Shown here: piece after piece, positions 32,603-40,467 of the stretch
How the letters are laid out: every line of letters starts with the position of its first letter
Position numbering within the stretch: the first letter of the stretch is position 1
Assembly (NCBI GenBank): GCA_014240285.1
Contig: JAAZXI010000007.1
Span: 1-45,476 of the forward strand
DNA length: 45,476 bases
Source of the DNA: Methanobacteriota archaeon
Lineage (GTDB): Archaea > Thermoplasmatota > Poseidoniia > Poseidoniales > Thalassarchaeaceae
Reading direction: 5' to 3'
Notes under the pieces: model-generated
What the model was told of the DNA's origin: nothing
The model's input: the letters and a program-made list of their open reading frames with translations, nothing else
The model's database searches: none
Program-made: the position numbers and the translations under genes

Positions 32603-33202
32603 TCAGTGAGAGAGAGTTATCCAAATTGCAACAGCGAACAGCGATACTCCCATCACCAGATTGAGGTTTTTCGCAGAATCAGGGCTACTGAAGGCCCTCT
32701 TGAGGATAGTGCCGAAGGCGGTCCAAGATATCACTGCAGGTAGGCCGAAGAGAAGATTCAGGAAAACAAGCAGGGCCTTGGCTTCAAACCCGGTTCCAAA
32801 AAGGGAGCCAAAGGCTGTCATTAGCACGAGGAAGTGAATCCACGCCTTTCCATTAACGACTTGCAGGACAATACCTGTAATGGTTCCAAGACGGTCGCTC
32901 TCCTGATCTTCTTCTGTAATTGGAGAGGCCGTGGCTACCTTGAATGCGAGATAAGCAATGTAGGCCGCACCTAGATATCTCAGCAAATCGAAGTACGACT
33001 TATTCTCCTCGATAAACACCGTAGCGCCGGCAACGAACAAACCGAGGGTCGACCAGCCAATTGCCATACCAGCAATCAGAGGGAGGGTTGCTCGTAGACC
33101 ATGTTGGGATCCATGAGCAGCGCATAGTACATTATTCGGGCCCGGTGAAAAACACATCGGGATGATGAATACAAGAGTAGCAAGTAGTAGATTAGTGTCC
33201 AT
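32603..33202 (-). CDS. LysE/RhtB-family amino-acid exporter
   Basis: 199 residues with about six hydrophobic segments and the family signature SPGPNNVLCAAHGSQHG after the first helix. It is expected to export an amino acid across the cytoplasmic membrane. Start ATG 33202 is favoured by GAGAGGGG just upstream and by the 11-base spacing from the PLP enzyme gene, and an in-frame extension to 33274 overlaps that gene. The genetic link with trans-sulfuration suggests export of a sulfur amino acid or homoserine-type compound, as an inference only. Confidence 0.9.
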   Translation of the reverse strand: MDTNLLLATLVFIIPMCFSPGPNNVLCAAHGSQHGLRATLPLIAGMAIGWSTLGLFVAGATVFIEENKSYFDLLRYLGAAYIAYLAFKVATASPITEEDQESDRLGTITGIVLQVVNGKAWIHFLVLMTAFGSLFGTGFEAKALLVFLNLLFGLPAVISWTAFGTILKRAFSSPDSAKNLNLVMGVSLFAVAIWITLSH

Positions 33203-33213
33203 GCGGACCCCTC

Positions 33214-34416
33214 TCAAGCTCTGGCTTCTAGCAAGGCGTTTGCAGCAGCCAATGCCTGCTGCATGTCGGCCCACAGGTCCTCAACGTCCTCTATACCAAC
33301 GCTCATACGTACGAAACCGGGAATGATACCTGCCTCGGTCCGCACCTCCTCGGGGACGAACATGTGACTGGAGTTGAACGGGCACTCAATGAGGCTCTCT
33401 ATCCCTCCAAGACTGGTGGCCTCGAAAATCAACTCCAGGGCTCTCAAGAAACACAGAGCTGCGGCGTCGCCACCCTTGATGACGTATGACAGCATACCAC
33501 TTCCTCTAGGCATAATCCTCTGGGCGACCTCGTGGTCGGTGTAACTCGGCAAGGAGGTATGATTGACACTCTCTATCATCGGATGTGCCTCCAATCTGCT
33601 CGCTAACTCGGCGGAGTTGGAGGCATGAATCGGCATGCGGGCGTGAAGTGTCCTCATCCCCCTCTCGAGTAGGTAGCACATATGTGGGTCGGCTGCGCCT
33701 CCTAGATGCACCTTCTTAGGGAATATCTCAGCCACTAGGTCCTTGCTTCCGACGACGATTCCGGCTATCAAGTCCGAGTGGCCTCCGAGGTACTTTGTCC
33801 CCGAGTGGATGACTAGGTCAAAGCCCATTGATATGGGATTGCACGCCCAAGGGGTTGCGAAGGTGTTGTCAACAATGGCAATGAGACCGTGCTTCTTGGC
33901 TACCGCAGCCATTGCCTCTAGATCACACACCTTGAGAACAGGGTTGGTCATGGTCTCTACGTACAGGATCTTGGTGTTCTCCTGAATAGCTGCCTCGTAG
34001 GACAAGGGGTCCCTGATATCAGCCATTGATACTTCGATGCCGAATCTCGGAAGGTCCTCGGTCATGAATCCGTATGTCCCACCATAACAATCGGGGCTCG
34101 CCACCATGTGGTCGCCATTCGAAAGCAGAGCGAGAAGGGTCGTTGTGACTGCCGACATTCCACTCGCGAATGTCTCCCCATCCTCTGCACCCTCAAGGGC
34201 AGCGACCTTCTGTGCCACCCCCTCAGAGTTGATGCTTGAGAGTCGGCTATACAGCGCCGTGTGCTGGGCTCCGTTGGCCCAGCCCTGATAGCGCTCGTCG
34301 GTGAGTTGGTAGGTCGAGGTCAGGAAGATCGGAGTGGTGGCGGCTCCCTCGATGTTTTGGATGCCGGACCATATCGCCCGCGTTGCGAATTTCTTGTCGG
34401 AGTACTTGTCGCTCAT
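33214..34416 (-). CDS. Cys/Met metabolism PLP-dependent enzyme (cystathionine gamma-synthase/lyase family)
   Basis: 400 residues, the usual size. Family markers are ATTPIFLTSTY near residue 26, YSRLSSIN, FASGMSAVTT, IVDNTFATP, and the PLP lysine K208 in SGTKYLGGHSD, then GGMESL-like GGIESLIE. Members catalyse cystathionine synthesis or cleavage or methionine gamma-elimination, and the exact reaction cannot be told from these motifs. It is divergent from an Lrp regulator with a 135-base shared region and precedes a LysE exporter. GGAG lies five bases before the ATG. Confidence 0.92.
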   Translation of the reverse strand: MSDKYSDKKFATRAIWSGIQNIEGAATTPIFLTSTYQLTDERYQGWANGAQHTALYSRLSSINSEGVAQKVAALEGAEDGETFASGMSAVTTTLLALLSNGDHMVASPDCYGGTYGFMTEDLPRFGIEVSMADIRDPLSYEAAIQENTKILYVETMTNPVLKVCDLEAMAAVAKKHGLIAIVDNTFATPWACNPISMGFDLVIHSGTKYLGGHSDLIAGIVVGSKDLVAEIFPKKVHLGGAADPHMCYLLERGMRTLHARMPIHASNSAELASRLEAHPMIESVNHTSLPSYTDHEVAQRIMPRGSGMLSYVIKGGDAAALCFLRALELIFEATSLGGIESLIECPFNSSHMFVPEEVRTEAGIIPGFVRMSVGIEDVEDLWADMQQALAAANALLEARA

Positions 34417-34469
34417 GGAACTCCGAGGAGTGATGGTTTCATCAACTATACGCCGGTGATTTCTAGAAT

Positions 34470-34521
34470 ATGTCGAATAAAAAACATAAAAGCACAGATT
34501 AACCGACTAAATGTCGGAATA
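34470..34521. promoter_or_regulatory. Candidate Lrp operator between the PLP-enzyme and lrp genes
   Basis: CCGAC-TAAAT-GTCGG at 34503-34517 is a palindrome, and ATGTCGAATA (34470-34479) recurs as ATGTCGGAATA (34511-34521) 41 bases away, close to four helical turns. Both lie in the AT-rich centre of the divergent region. This arrangement suits cooperative binding of an Lrp octamer, with TATA elements on either side. Confidence 0.45.
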
Positions 34522-34527
34522 TTTTAT
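34520..34527 (+). promoter_or_regulatory. TATA box of the lrp gene
   Basis: TATTTTAT is centred about 28 bases before the ATG at 34552. This is the normal archaeal TATA-to-start distance and implies a leaderless mRNA. No Shine-Dalgarno is seen before the ATG, which agrees. Confidence 0.55.
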
Positions 34528-34551
34528 CTCTCACCGTCACTTCCCAAACTC

Positions 34552-35022
34552 ATGCCTACCTCTGAATTGGACCTTAAGGATGCAAGCATAATTGAAATGT
34601 TGAAAGAAGACTCAAGGGCCAGTACACAGGCTATAGCCGATGCTTTAGCAATGCCTAGGGTCACCGTTCATGATAGGATAAGGAGACTGCAAGAGAGAGG
34701 GATCGTGCGACGCTTCACGGTGGAGCTTGGGAAGGAGGAGCTTGGATGGAGTCTGCACGCCTTCATCCTCGCCAACTGGGCCGGGGAGAGGGGGGAGACT
34801 GACAGGCGGGATGTGGCTCAGGAGATCTGTAGCATGCCATTCGTCGTCGGATGCCACATAGTCACTGGACAGTGGGACTTCATCATCGAAGTCCTAGCGA
34901 AGAACATGGAGGATCTCGGTGACTCAATTCTCGATGGACTCTCAGCAATACGGGGGGTGGGTCACACTCAGACACTGGTCTCATTCTACAACTTTGATGG
35001 AGAGGCAAAGGCCCTTAGTTAA
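34552..35022 (+). CDS. Lrp/AsnC-family transcriptional regulator
   Basis: 156 residues. The N-terminal helix-turn-helix includes [43 protein letters not shown], typical of Lrp. The C-terminal RAM/AsnC domain ([26 protein letters not shown]) binds amino-acid effectors and oligomerises. The frame is open from 34261, but the ATG at 34552 has a TATA box 28 bases upstream and gives the normal family length. It is divergent from the PLP-enzyme/LysE pair and likely regulates it and itself. Its TAA stop overlaps the thrC stop in the palindrome TTAA. Confidence 0.92.
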   Translation: MPTSELDLKDASIIEMLKEDSRASTQAIADALAMPRVTVHDRIRRLQERGIVRRFTVELGKEELGWSLHAFILANWAGERGETDRRDVAQEICSMPFVVGCHIVTGQWDFIIEVLAKNMEDLGDSILDGLSAIRGVGHTQTLVSFYNFDGEAKALS

Positions 35023-36080
35023 TCCAGCCCGATTACTGCAAGCACTGAATCCAAATTGGCGTCAACCACTGTTGATTTGGCGAGAGAGTTCTCGACCGCT
35101 ACTTCAGGGTCTTTCAAGCCGTGGCCAGTCACTGTGACTACTACTGTACTACCTTTAGGAATATTACCGGCGGCGTGGCACTTCAGTAGGCCTGCTATAC
35201 CAGCGGCGGAGGCAGGTTCAACGAAAATACCTGCACTACGGGCGAGCATCCTCTGCGCATCTAGTATCTCCTCATCACTAACCACGTCGATTGCTCCAGA
35301 GGAATCGGTAGCCGCGGTGACAGCTTGCTCCCAACTCGCGGGGTTGCCGATTCGTATTGCGGTGGCAATGGTCTCAGGATTCTCTACAGGGGTGCCGAGG
35401 ACTATCGGAGCCGCACCCTCGGCCTGCCAGCCCATCATCCGGGGTAGCCTACTGCTTCGCCCAGCTGCGAGATATTCATTGTAGCCTAACCAATAGGCGG
35501 TGATGTTACCGGCATTGCCTACGGGAAGAAAATGCATGTCAGGGGCGTCGCCGAGATTATCACAGACCTCGAATGCTGCAGTCTTCTGCCCCTGTATGCG
35601 GAATGGGTTGATACTGTTCACAACCTCAATCTCATCTCTCTCACCCAGTTTCCTGACAATATCGAGGGCGTCGTCGAAGTTACCTCGGATCTCGAGGGTC
35701 TTGGCTCCATGTATCAGCGCCTGAGCCATCTTACCGTAAGCGATTTTGCCTTCCGGTATCAAGACCAAGCAGGTCATCCCGGCAGCGGCGGCATATGCCG
35801 CGGCAGAGGCACTAGTATTGCCGGTGCTGGCACACACAACGATGCTGGCCCCGCGCTCAGCAGCCTTGGTGACGGCTAGTGTCATTCCCCTGTCCTTGAA
35901 CGAGGCTGTCGGGTTGAGTCCCTCGTACTTGATGAAAAGGCGGAAGTCCCCTCCGATCTCACTGACTATGCCTGTGACCTCAATGAGAGGGGTGCCTCCT
36001 TCGTTCAGTGTGACTGTACGGGTCTCCTCTGATACTGGTAGGAACTCGCGATAGCGCCGAATCACGCCGTGGCCCGTCAT
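35019..36080 (-). CDS. thrC: Threonine synthase
   Basis: PLP enzyme converting O-phosphohomoserine to threonine. 353 residues, the short archaeal/bacterial form. The PLP lysine is K62 in [11 protein letters not shown], followed by [16 protein letters not shown], which grips the cofactor phosphate. Further motifs are [24 protein letters not shown] and [12 protein letters not shown] short N-terminal part without a zinc finger is seen. It is in the same direction as the membrane-protein gene at 36099 with a short gap. The convergent lrp gene may regulate threonine or methionine branches. Confidence 0.94.
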   Translation of the reverse strand: MTGHGVIRRYREFLPVSEETRTVTLNEGGTPLIEVTGIVSEIGGDFRLFIKYEGLNPTASFKDRGMTLAVTKAAERGASIVVCASTGNTSASAAAYAAAAGMTCLVLIPEGKIAYGKMAQALIHGAKTLEIRGNFDDALDIVRKLGERDEIEVVNSINPFRIQGQKTAAFEVCDNLGDAPDMHFLPVGNAGNITAYWLGYNEYLAAGRSSRLPRMMGWQAEGAAPIVLGTPVENPETIATAIRIGNPASWEQAVTAATDSSGAIDVVSDEEILDAQRMLARSAGIFVEPASAAGIAGLLKCHAAGNIPKGSTVVVTVTGHGLKDPEVAVENSLAKSTVVDANLDSVLAVIGLD

Positions 36081-36098
36081 GGACAGACCAGATGGGTT

Positions 36099-36779
36099 TC
36101 AGCCATGAACCTCACCCGGGCTACCGAAGCGTCCAGCTAGATTGAGGCAGATTGCAACAACAGGTCCTATCAGTATAGCGAAAAGGATAGTACCCTCCCT
36201 AAATGTCCCCCCTAGAAATACCCCGAATACTAGAACAGAAACTTCGATGCTGCCCCGGACCCTTGCTAGTGGAATCCCGGAGGCCTTCTGCAACCCGGTC
36301 ATCCATCCGTCCCGCGGACCCGGTCCCAGATTGGCTGTGAGGTAGATGCCGCTGCCGATTCCGATTAGGAGTACGCCAACTAGGACCTGTGCTACAGCCA
36401 ATACCTGTGAATCGGGGACTGGAAGAAGTGGTACCATCACCTCAATCGCCAGAGAGATGATGACTGCATTGAGGATTGTACCGATACCAGGCTTCTCCTT
36501 CAAGGGAATCCAAAGTAGAAGGACGAGGATGCTGACAAGGAAGGTGGCTTGGCCAACAGACCAATCGATGTTTCGTGCTATTCCCTGAGCCAGTACAGTC
36601 CAGGGCGTGTTACCAATACCTGCTGCAATCAGTATGGCGTCGCCGGTGCCGAAAATCCAAAGTCCAGCTATCAGAATCAACAGGGTCCTCGCGGGTGGTC
36701 TCGTGGTCATGGGGTCGGTCGCGCTCCACCATGTGGTCGGCACTTCCTTGGCGGGACGCAGGAAGGTTAGCACGCCCAC
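36099..36779 (-). CDS. YczE/YitT-like integral membrane protein
   Basis: 226 residues with about five hydrophobic helices. Motifs fit the YczE family: GIGNTPWTVLAQGIARNIDWSVGQAT, the GTILNAVIISLAIEV segment, and ANLGPGPRDGWMTGL. The segment from REGTILFAILIGPVV to the C-terminus is also characteristic. Family members are uncharacterised or annotated as putative transporters. The first 30 residues are less conserved, and ATG 36779 is the most upstream start, while a start nearer the ATG of DPMTTRPPARTLL is possible. It is upstream of thrC and 18 bases from it. Confidence 0.8.
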   Translation of the reverse strand: MGVLTFLRPAKEVPTTWWSATDPMTTRPPARTLLILIAGLWIFGTGDAILIAAGIGNTPWTVLAQGIARNIDWSVGQATFLVSILVLLLWIPLKEKPGIGTILNAVIISLAIEVMVPLLPVPDSQVLAVAQVLVGVLLIGIGSGIYLTANLGPGPRDGWMTGLQKASGIPLARVRGSIEVSVLVFGVFLGGTFREGTILFAILIGPVVAICLNLAGRFGSPGEVHG

Positions 36780-36795
36780 GGCACACGATGGGGTT

Positions 36796-37149
36796 TCAGC
36801 CTTGAACCCAATCGGAGTATCCGGGCGTGCTGGAAGCCTCCCACGCCACTATCTGAGGAGTCCTGTAGGGGTGGTTGGAAAGTATTGTCTCAATGAGTAG
36901 ATCCTTGCTGTCGGCATTGGTCTTGATCACCAAACGCCATTCCTCAGAGCTCTGAGTTGTTTCGTCCCAAGAGTATACGGAGGTTATGCGGTCCCTCTGC
37001 ACACAGGCAGCGAATCCTTTCTCAACCAATTCGGAGGACCAAGCCCCCACCTCCGCCTCTATCCATTCTCCTGGGAGAGTGGTCTGTACCACCCACACAA
37101 TATGGCTCACAGCACAACGAAGAGGTGAATACGAATCAACCCGATGCAT
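36796..37149 (-). CDS. cutA: CutA1-family divalent-cation tolerance protein
   Basis: Small trimeric protein of 117 residues. It shows the HIVWVVQTTLP beginning, AACVQRDRITSVYSWDE, EWRLVIKTNAD and the HPYRTPQIVAWEAS ending, followed by YSDWV. These are the standard CutA1 motifs. The role in metal tolerance is from the bacterial family, and in archaea it is unclear. The first 15 residues are additional to the usual length, so a GTG start at 37110 is possible. It is divergent from the geranylgeranyl reductase gene by 43 bases. Confidence 0.9.
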   Translation of the reverse strand: MHRVDSYSPLRCAVSHIVWVVQTTLPGEWIEAEVGAWSSELVEKGFAACVQRDRITSVYSWDETTQSSEEWRLVIKTNADSKDLLIETILSNHPYRTPQIVAWEASSTPGYSDWVQG

Positions 37150-37192
37150 AGTTTGAATGCAAGGTGTCCCTTAGCCCGGATACGGTGAGCCA

Positions 37193-38566
37193 ATGGAGCA
37201 GTGGGAACAGCCTATCGACACGGGAGTGGTCCCAGATGGTGGTTCTAGCTTCGATGTCATAGTGGTCGGAGGAGGGCCTGGGGGCTCGGCCGCAGCCGCC
37301 TACAATGCGATGAACGGCTGCCGGGTGTTGTTGCTCGAGAAAGGGATTTGGCCTCGCGACAAGCCGTGTGGAGACGCTGTCGGTGGTAAATCGCTGTCCC
37401 ATGTTGAGGAACTCGGCGTGTTGCCCATGATTGAAGCCACACCTCACTATGTCGTCGACTCGATTGTCTTCGGCAGCTCCAACAACTCAGAGGTCAGGGT
37501 GATGTTGCCCAAGGAGACTTATGAGGCGAAGGGGTTGTTGTCGGGATACGCCTTGCCTAGGATTCAATTCGACTACATGCTTTTCAAGCGCGCTACTGAA
37601 ATTGTGCTCGAAGCGGGTGGTGCGGTGATCCAAGGCTTCTCTGTCAACGACGTAACTGTTGAAGGGGCGGGAGAAGGAGTGAAGATAGTAGGAGTGAGGG
37701 GGAAGACGGGGGGCGCTCGCTCTGAGGAGCCCAATCTCTCCTTCAGTGCTCCCTTGACAATAGGAGCAGGTGGGTACAACTGTCCGGTATCCCGCGCCAT
37801 CACCGAGGTCCACGATGAACCACATCGAGATGACGAGCACTTTTGCGGCGGCTACCGCGAATACTGGGAGAACGTAGAGGGACTCGAGGACTCAGAGGGT
37901 CCCATCGAGATACACTTCATCGAGGAGGTGCTGCCCGGCTACTTCTGGTTGTTCCCGGTTCAGAAGGGAGTCGTAAATGTCGGAATCGGCATGCTGATTT
38001 CTGAGCAGCGAAAGCAGAAGGGAATGAAGAAGTCGCTCAAGCAAATTCAGAGATGGGTCATCGAGGAGCACCCCGTATTCAAACAGAGGTTTGCCAACGC
38101 CACTTTCGTGCCTAAATCACAGAAGGGGTGGCAACTCCCATTCGGATCACCAAGGAAAAATGCGCCGTCCTACCAACCGAGGCGAGCAGCGATGGCTGGG
38201 GCGATGGCTGTGGGAGACGCCGCTAGTCTGGTTGACCCATTTAGCGGAGAAGGTATCGGAAACGCACTGGTAACGGCCAAGATGACGACTAGGCACTTCG
38301 ACAAGAAGGTACACTCCGAAGGCTTCCCTCAGGGTGCAGCGGAGGAGTACATGGAGAACCTGTGGGATGAGTTGGGCAAGGAACTGACGAACTCTACGAA
38401 ACTGCAGAGGTTGATGAAGCGGAAGCGTCTCACTAACTGGTTCATCAAGAAAGCGTCGAAGAAGGAGGAGATTGGGAAGATGATGTCAGAAATGATTGCG
38501 AGTAAAGAGAGTCAGGAGGCGCTTTGGAGCCCCTGGTTCATGTTCAAGACCCTGATACTACCATGA
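37193..38566 (+). CDS. Geranylgeranyl reductase-family flavoprotein
   Basis: 457 residues. The FAD dinucleotide motif GGGPGGSAAA is near residue 26, followed by EKGIWPRDKPCGDAVGGKS (family CG motif), LPGYFWLFPVQKGVVNVGIG (the PxxYxWxFP signature), and GDAASLVDPFSGEGIGNAL (second FAD motif). These enzymes saturate the isoprenoid chains of archaeal lipids or quinone tails. Long Lys/Glu-rich C-terminus (RLMKRKRLTNWFIKKASKKEEIGKMM) may contact the membrane. Its stop overlaps the Shine-Dalgarno of the following HAD gene, so they are likely co-transcribed. Confidence 0.9.
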   Translation: MEQWEQPIDTGVVPDGGSSFDVIVVGGGPGGSAAAAYNAMNGCRVLLLEKGIWPRDKPCGDAVGGKSLSHVEELGVLPMIEATPHYVVDSIVFGSSNNSEVRVMLPKETYEAKGLLSGYALPRIQFDYMLFKRATEIVLEAGGAVIQGFSVNDVTVEGAGEGVKIVGVRGKTGGARSEEPNLSFSAPLTIGAGGYNCPVSRAITEVHDEPHRDDEHFCGGYREYWENVEGLEDSEGPIEIHFIEEVLPGYFWLFPVQKGVVNVGIGMLISEQRKQKGMKKSLKQIQRWVIEEHPVFKQRFANATFVPKSQKGWQLPFGSPRKNAPSYQPRRAAMAGAMAVGDAASLVDPFSGEGIGNALVTAKMTTRHFDKKVHSEGFPQGAAEEYMENLWDELGKELTNSTKLQRLMKRKRLTNWFIKKASKKEEIGKMMSEMIASKESQEALWSPWFMFKTLILP

Positions 38567-38575
38567 GGTGATGTG

Positions 38576-39361
38576 TTGACGGGAATAACTCACTCTCTGG
38601 ATGGTATCGAGGCTGTGTTCCTCGACCTCGATGGTACCCTCTACCTAGGTGACGAGTTAATCGAGGGGGTTCCCGACTTCCTGACTCGTCTCGAAACAGC
38701 AGGGATTCGTCGCTTCTTCCTGTCCAACAACTCGAGTCGGTCGGTTGAACAGTATGTCGAGAAGTTGCATGGGATGAGCATTCATGCGAAGTCTGAGGAC
38801 GTGATGCTTTCGACCCATGACCTGCTAGCATGGCTCGGCTCCAAAGGAGTTACCCAGAGTTATCTGGTGGGCACTGAAGGGATGCGGGATATGCTAGAGG
38901 AAGCGGGTGTTTCTACCGATTCAACCGAGCCGCAATACGTCGTTCTTGGTTATGACACGGAGATTACTTACGAAAAACTCAGCACGGCTTCAGTGCACCT
39001 CCACAGAGGGGTCCCAATGGTCGCCAGTCACCCCGACACGGTCTGTCCCTCACCGGATGGTGGTCTGCCTGATACTGGAGCCTACATGGATCTCTTCGAA
39101 GCGACCACCGGGATACGCCCGGAGCATGTATGTGGCAAACCAAACGCGGGAATGATATTGCACAAGGTCGAGGAGCTGGGTCTGCGACCTCAGCAATGCG
39201 CAATGGTTGGGGATCGTCTTTACACCGATATGGAAATGGCTGAGAGAGCTGGAGTCCACGGCATACTGGTGCTCAGTGGGGAAGCCACAAAAGAGGATCT
39301 AGGGGATGCACCACAGGACCCTTCGCTCGTGGTCGGATCGGTAGATGAACTGATTCAGTAG
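38576..39361 (+). CDS. HAD-IIA (NagD-like) phosphatase
   Basis: 261 residues. The HAD core shows FLDLDGTLYLGDELIEG (nucleophile Asp in motif I), FLSNNSSRS (motif II), a CAP domain, then CGKPNAGMILHK and MVGDRLYTDMEMAERAGVHGILVLSGE (motif IV), all typical of NagD/p-nitrophenyl phosphatase. A phosphosugar or phospho-lipid-precursor substrate is possible. The best start is TTG at 38576 because GAGGTG lies 5 bases upstream, although a GTG at 38573 is in the same frame. The gene starts just after the reductase stop. Confidence 0.88.
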   Translation: MTGITHSLDGIEAVFLDLDGTLYLGDELIEGVPDFLTRLETAGIRRFFLSNNSSRSVEQYVEKLHGMSIHAKSEDVMLSTHDLLAWLGSKGVTQSYLVGTEGMRDMLEEAGVSTDSTEPQYVVLGYDTEITYEKLSTASVHLHRGVPMVASHPDTVCPSPDGGLPDTGAYMDLFEATTGIRPEHVCGKPNAGMILHKVEELGLRPQQCAMVGDRLYTDMEMAERAGVHGILVLSGEATKEDLGDAPQDPSLVVGSVDELIQ

Positions 39362-39400
39362 AGGGAGAAACCCTCAACCACACCAGCCCCTACCGGAACC

Positions 39401-40432
39401 GTGAACGAGGGACTGGTCACGGTTACTGGCGCGAGCGGCTTCATCGGCAGCCACATCGTCGCAAACCTGCTCGCTCGCGGCAGAGCCGTCAGAGCAACTG
39501 TGAGGGATTCCACGGACCCAGACAAAGTCGACCATCTATACGCTCTTCCTGTGGCCGAGGGTGGATCTCTCGAAGTCGTCGAGATGGATCTGTTCGATGA
39601 AGGCTCTGTGAATGCTGCAATCGTCGGGTGCACTGACCTGATACATACCGCAGCCGCAGTGAGAATCAGTGCTAAGGATCCTCAGAAGCAGATTGTTGAC
39701 CCGAGTGTGATAGGCACACAAAATGTAGTTTCGGCAATCGACGCTGCCGGGACAGTCAGGAGATTCGTGCATACTTCCTCCACCGCCGCCATCAGGCCGA
39801 TGAAATGGAGGGATGGGGAGACACTGACCACCGAGACCTGGGCAGATGATGCTACGCTCGATGGCAATCCCTACGGATTGGCTAAGGTCGAGGCGGAACG
39901 CGTGGTCAGGAAATGGCATGCCTCTTCAGATGTTGAAACCCGCCCGCGTATAGTGACAATACACCCGAGCGTGGTGTTCGGTCCGCCGATGAGCAAGATT
40001 CACCTACGCGGCTCGCTCTCTTTCGTGATGGCGCTCGTCCGAAGGGAGATTCCGGTGGTGCTGCCCATGCAGGTCAACATCGTGGATGTGAGAGACGTTG
40101 CCGAGGCCCACGTCAGAGCATTGACTCGGGGCGAGGATGCCGGACGCTACCTGACAGTGAGTGGGGACATGCAGTTCAAGGATATCTCGCTTGCAATCAG
40201 GCAGGCCCATCCTGAAATCAGGACGCCGACATTTACTCTTCCATACCCAATAGCACTGGTGGTCTCAATCTTCCACCGCAGGCTGAGCTTGGCCTGGGCT
40301 CGCCAGCACCTTAGGCGGCGGTTATACTGGGATGCGACACCCGCAGAGAAGGACTTGGGAATGTCATGGAGGGCGCCGCAAGAGGCGCTCCTAGACTCCA
40401 TGCCAGTCATTCTTGAGAGGGGTTGGGCATAG
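39401..40432 (+). CDS. Extended short-chain dehydrogenase (NAD-dependent epimerase/dihydroflavonol-reductase-like)
   Basis: 343 residues from a GTG start. Nucleotide-binding TGASGFIGSH at 9-18, SST at 126-128, and catalytic Y158 and K162 in YGLAKVEAE. The HPSVVFGPP segment and the VNIVDVRDVAEAH region also fit extended SDRs acting on sugars, flavonoid-like or 3-beta-hydroxysteroid substrates. The C-terminal part carries basic, possibly membrane-associated helices (ALVVSIFHRRLSLAWARQHLRRRLYW). The substrate is unknown. It follows the HAD gene by 39 bases. Confidence 0.88.
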   Translation: MNEGLVTVTGASGFIGSHIVANLLARGRAVRATVRDSTDPDKVDHLYALPVAEGGSLEVVEMDLFDEGSVNAAIVGCTDLIHTAAAVRISAKDPQKQIVDPSVIGTQNVVSAIDAAGTVRRFVHTSSTAAIRPMKWRDGETLTTETWADDATLDGNPYGLAKVEAERVVRKWHASSDVETRPRIVTIHPSVVFGPPMSKIHLRGSLSFVMALVRREIPVVLPMQVNIVDVRDVAEAHVRALTRGEDAGRYLTVSGDMQFKDISLAIRQAHPEIRTPTFTLPYPIALVVSIFHRRLSLAWARQHLRRRLYWDATPAEKDLGMSWRAPQEALLDSMPVILERGWA

Positions 40433-40467
40433 GATTGGTTTTCATACAGGGTTACTAACGGAGAGCC

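Noticed and set aside
34261-34551. 97-residue N-terminal extension of the Lrp protein
   Set aside because: It is antisense to the PLP-enzyme start and crosses the promoter region; the ATG at 34552 is 28 bases after a TATA box and gives normal length.
39361-39375. GAGGG-AGAAA-CCCTC hairpin after the HAD gene as a terminator
   Set aside because: The stem is only five base pairs, lacks a T-run and lies in a short gap inside a probable operon.
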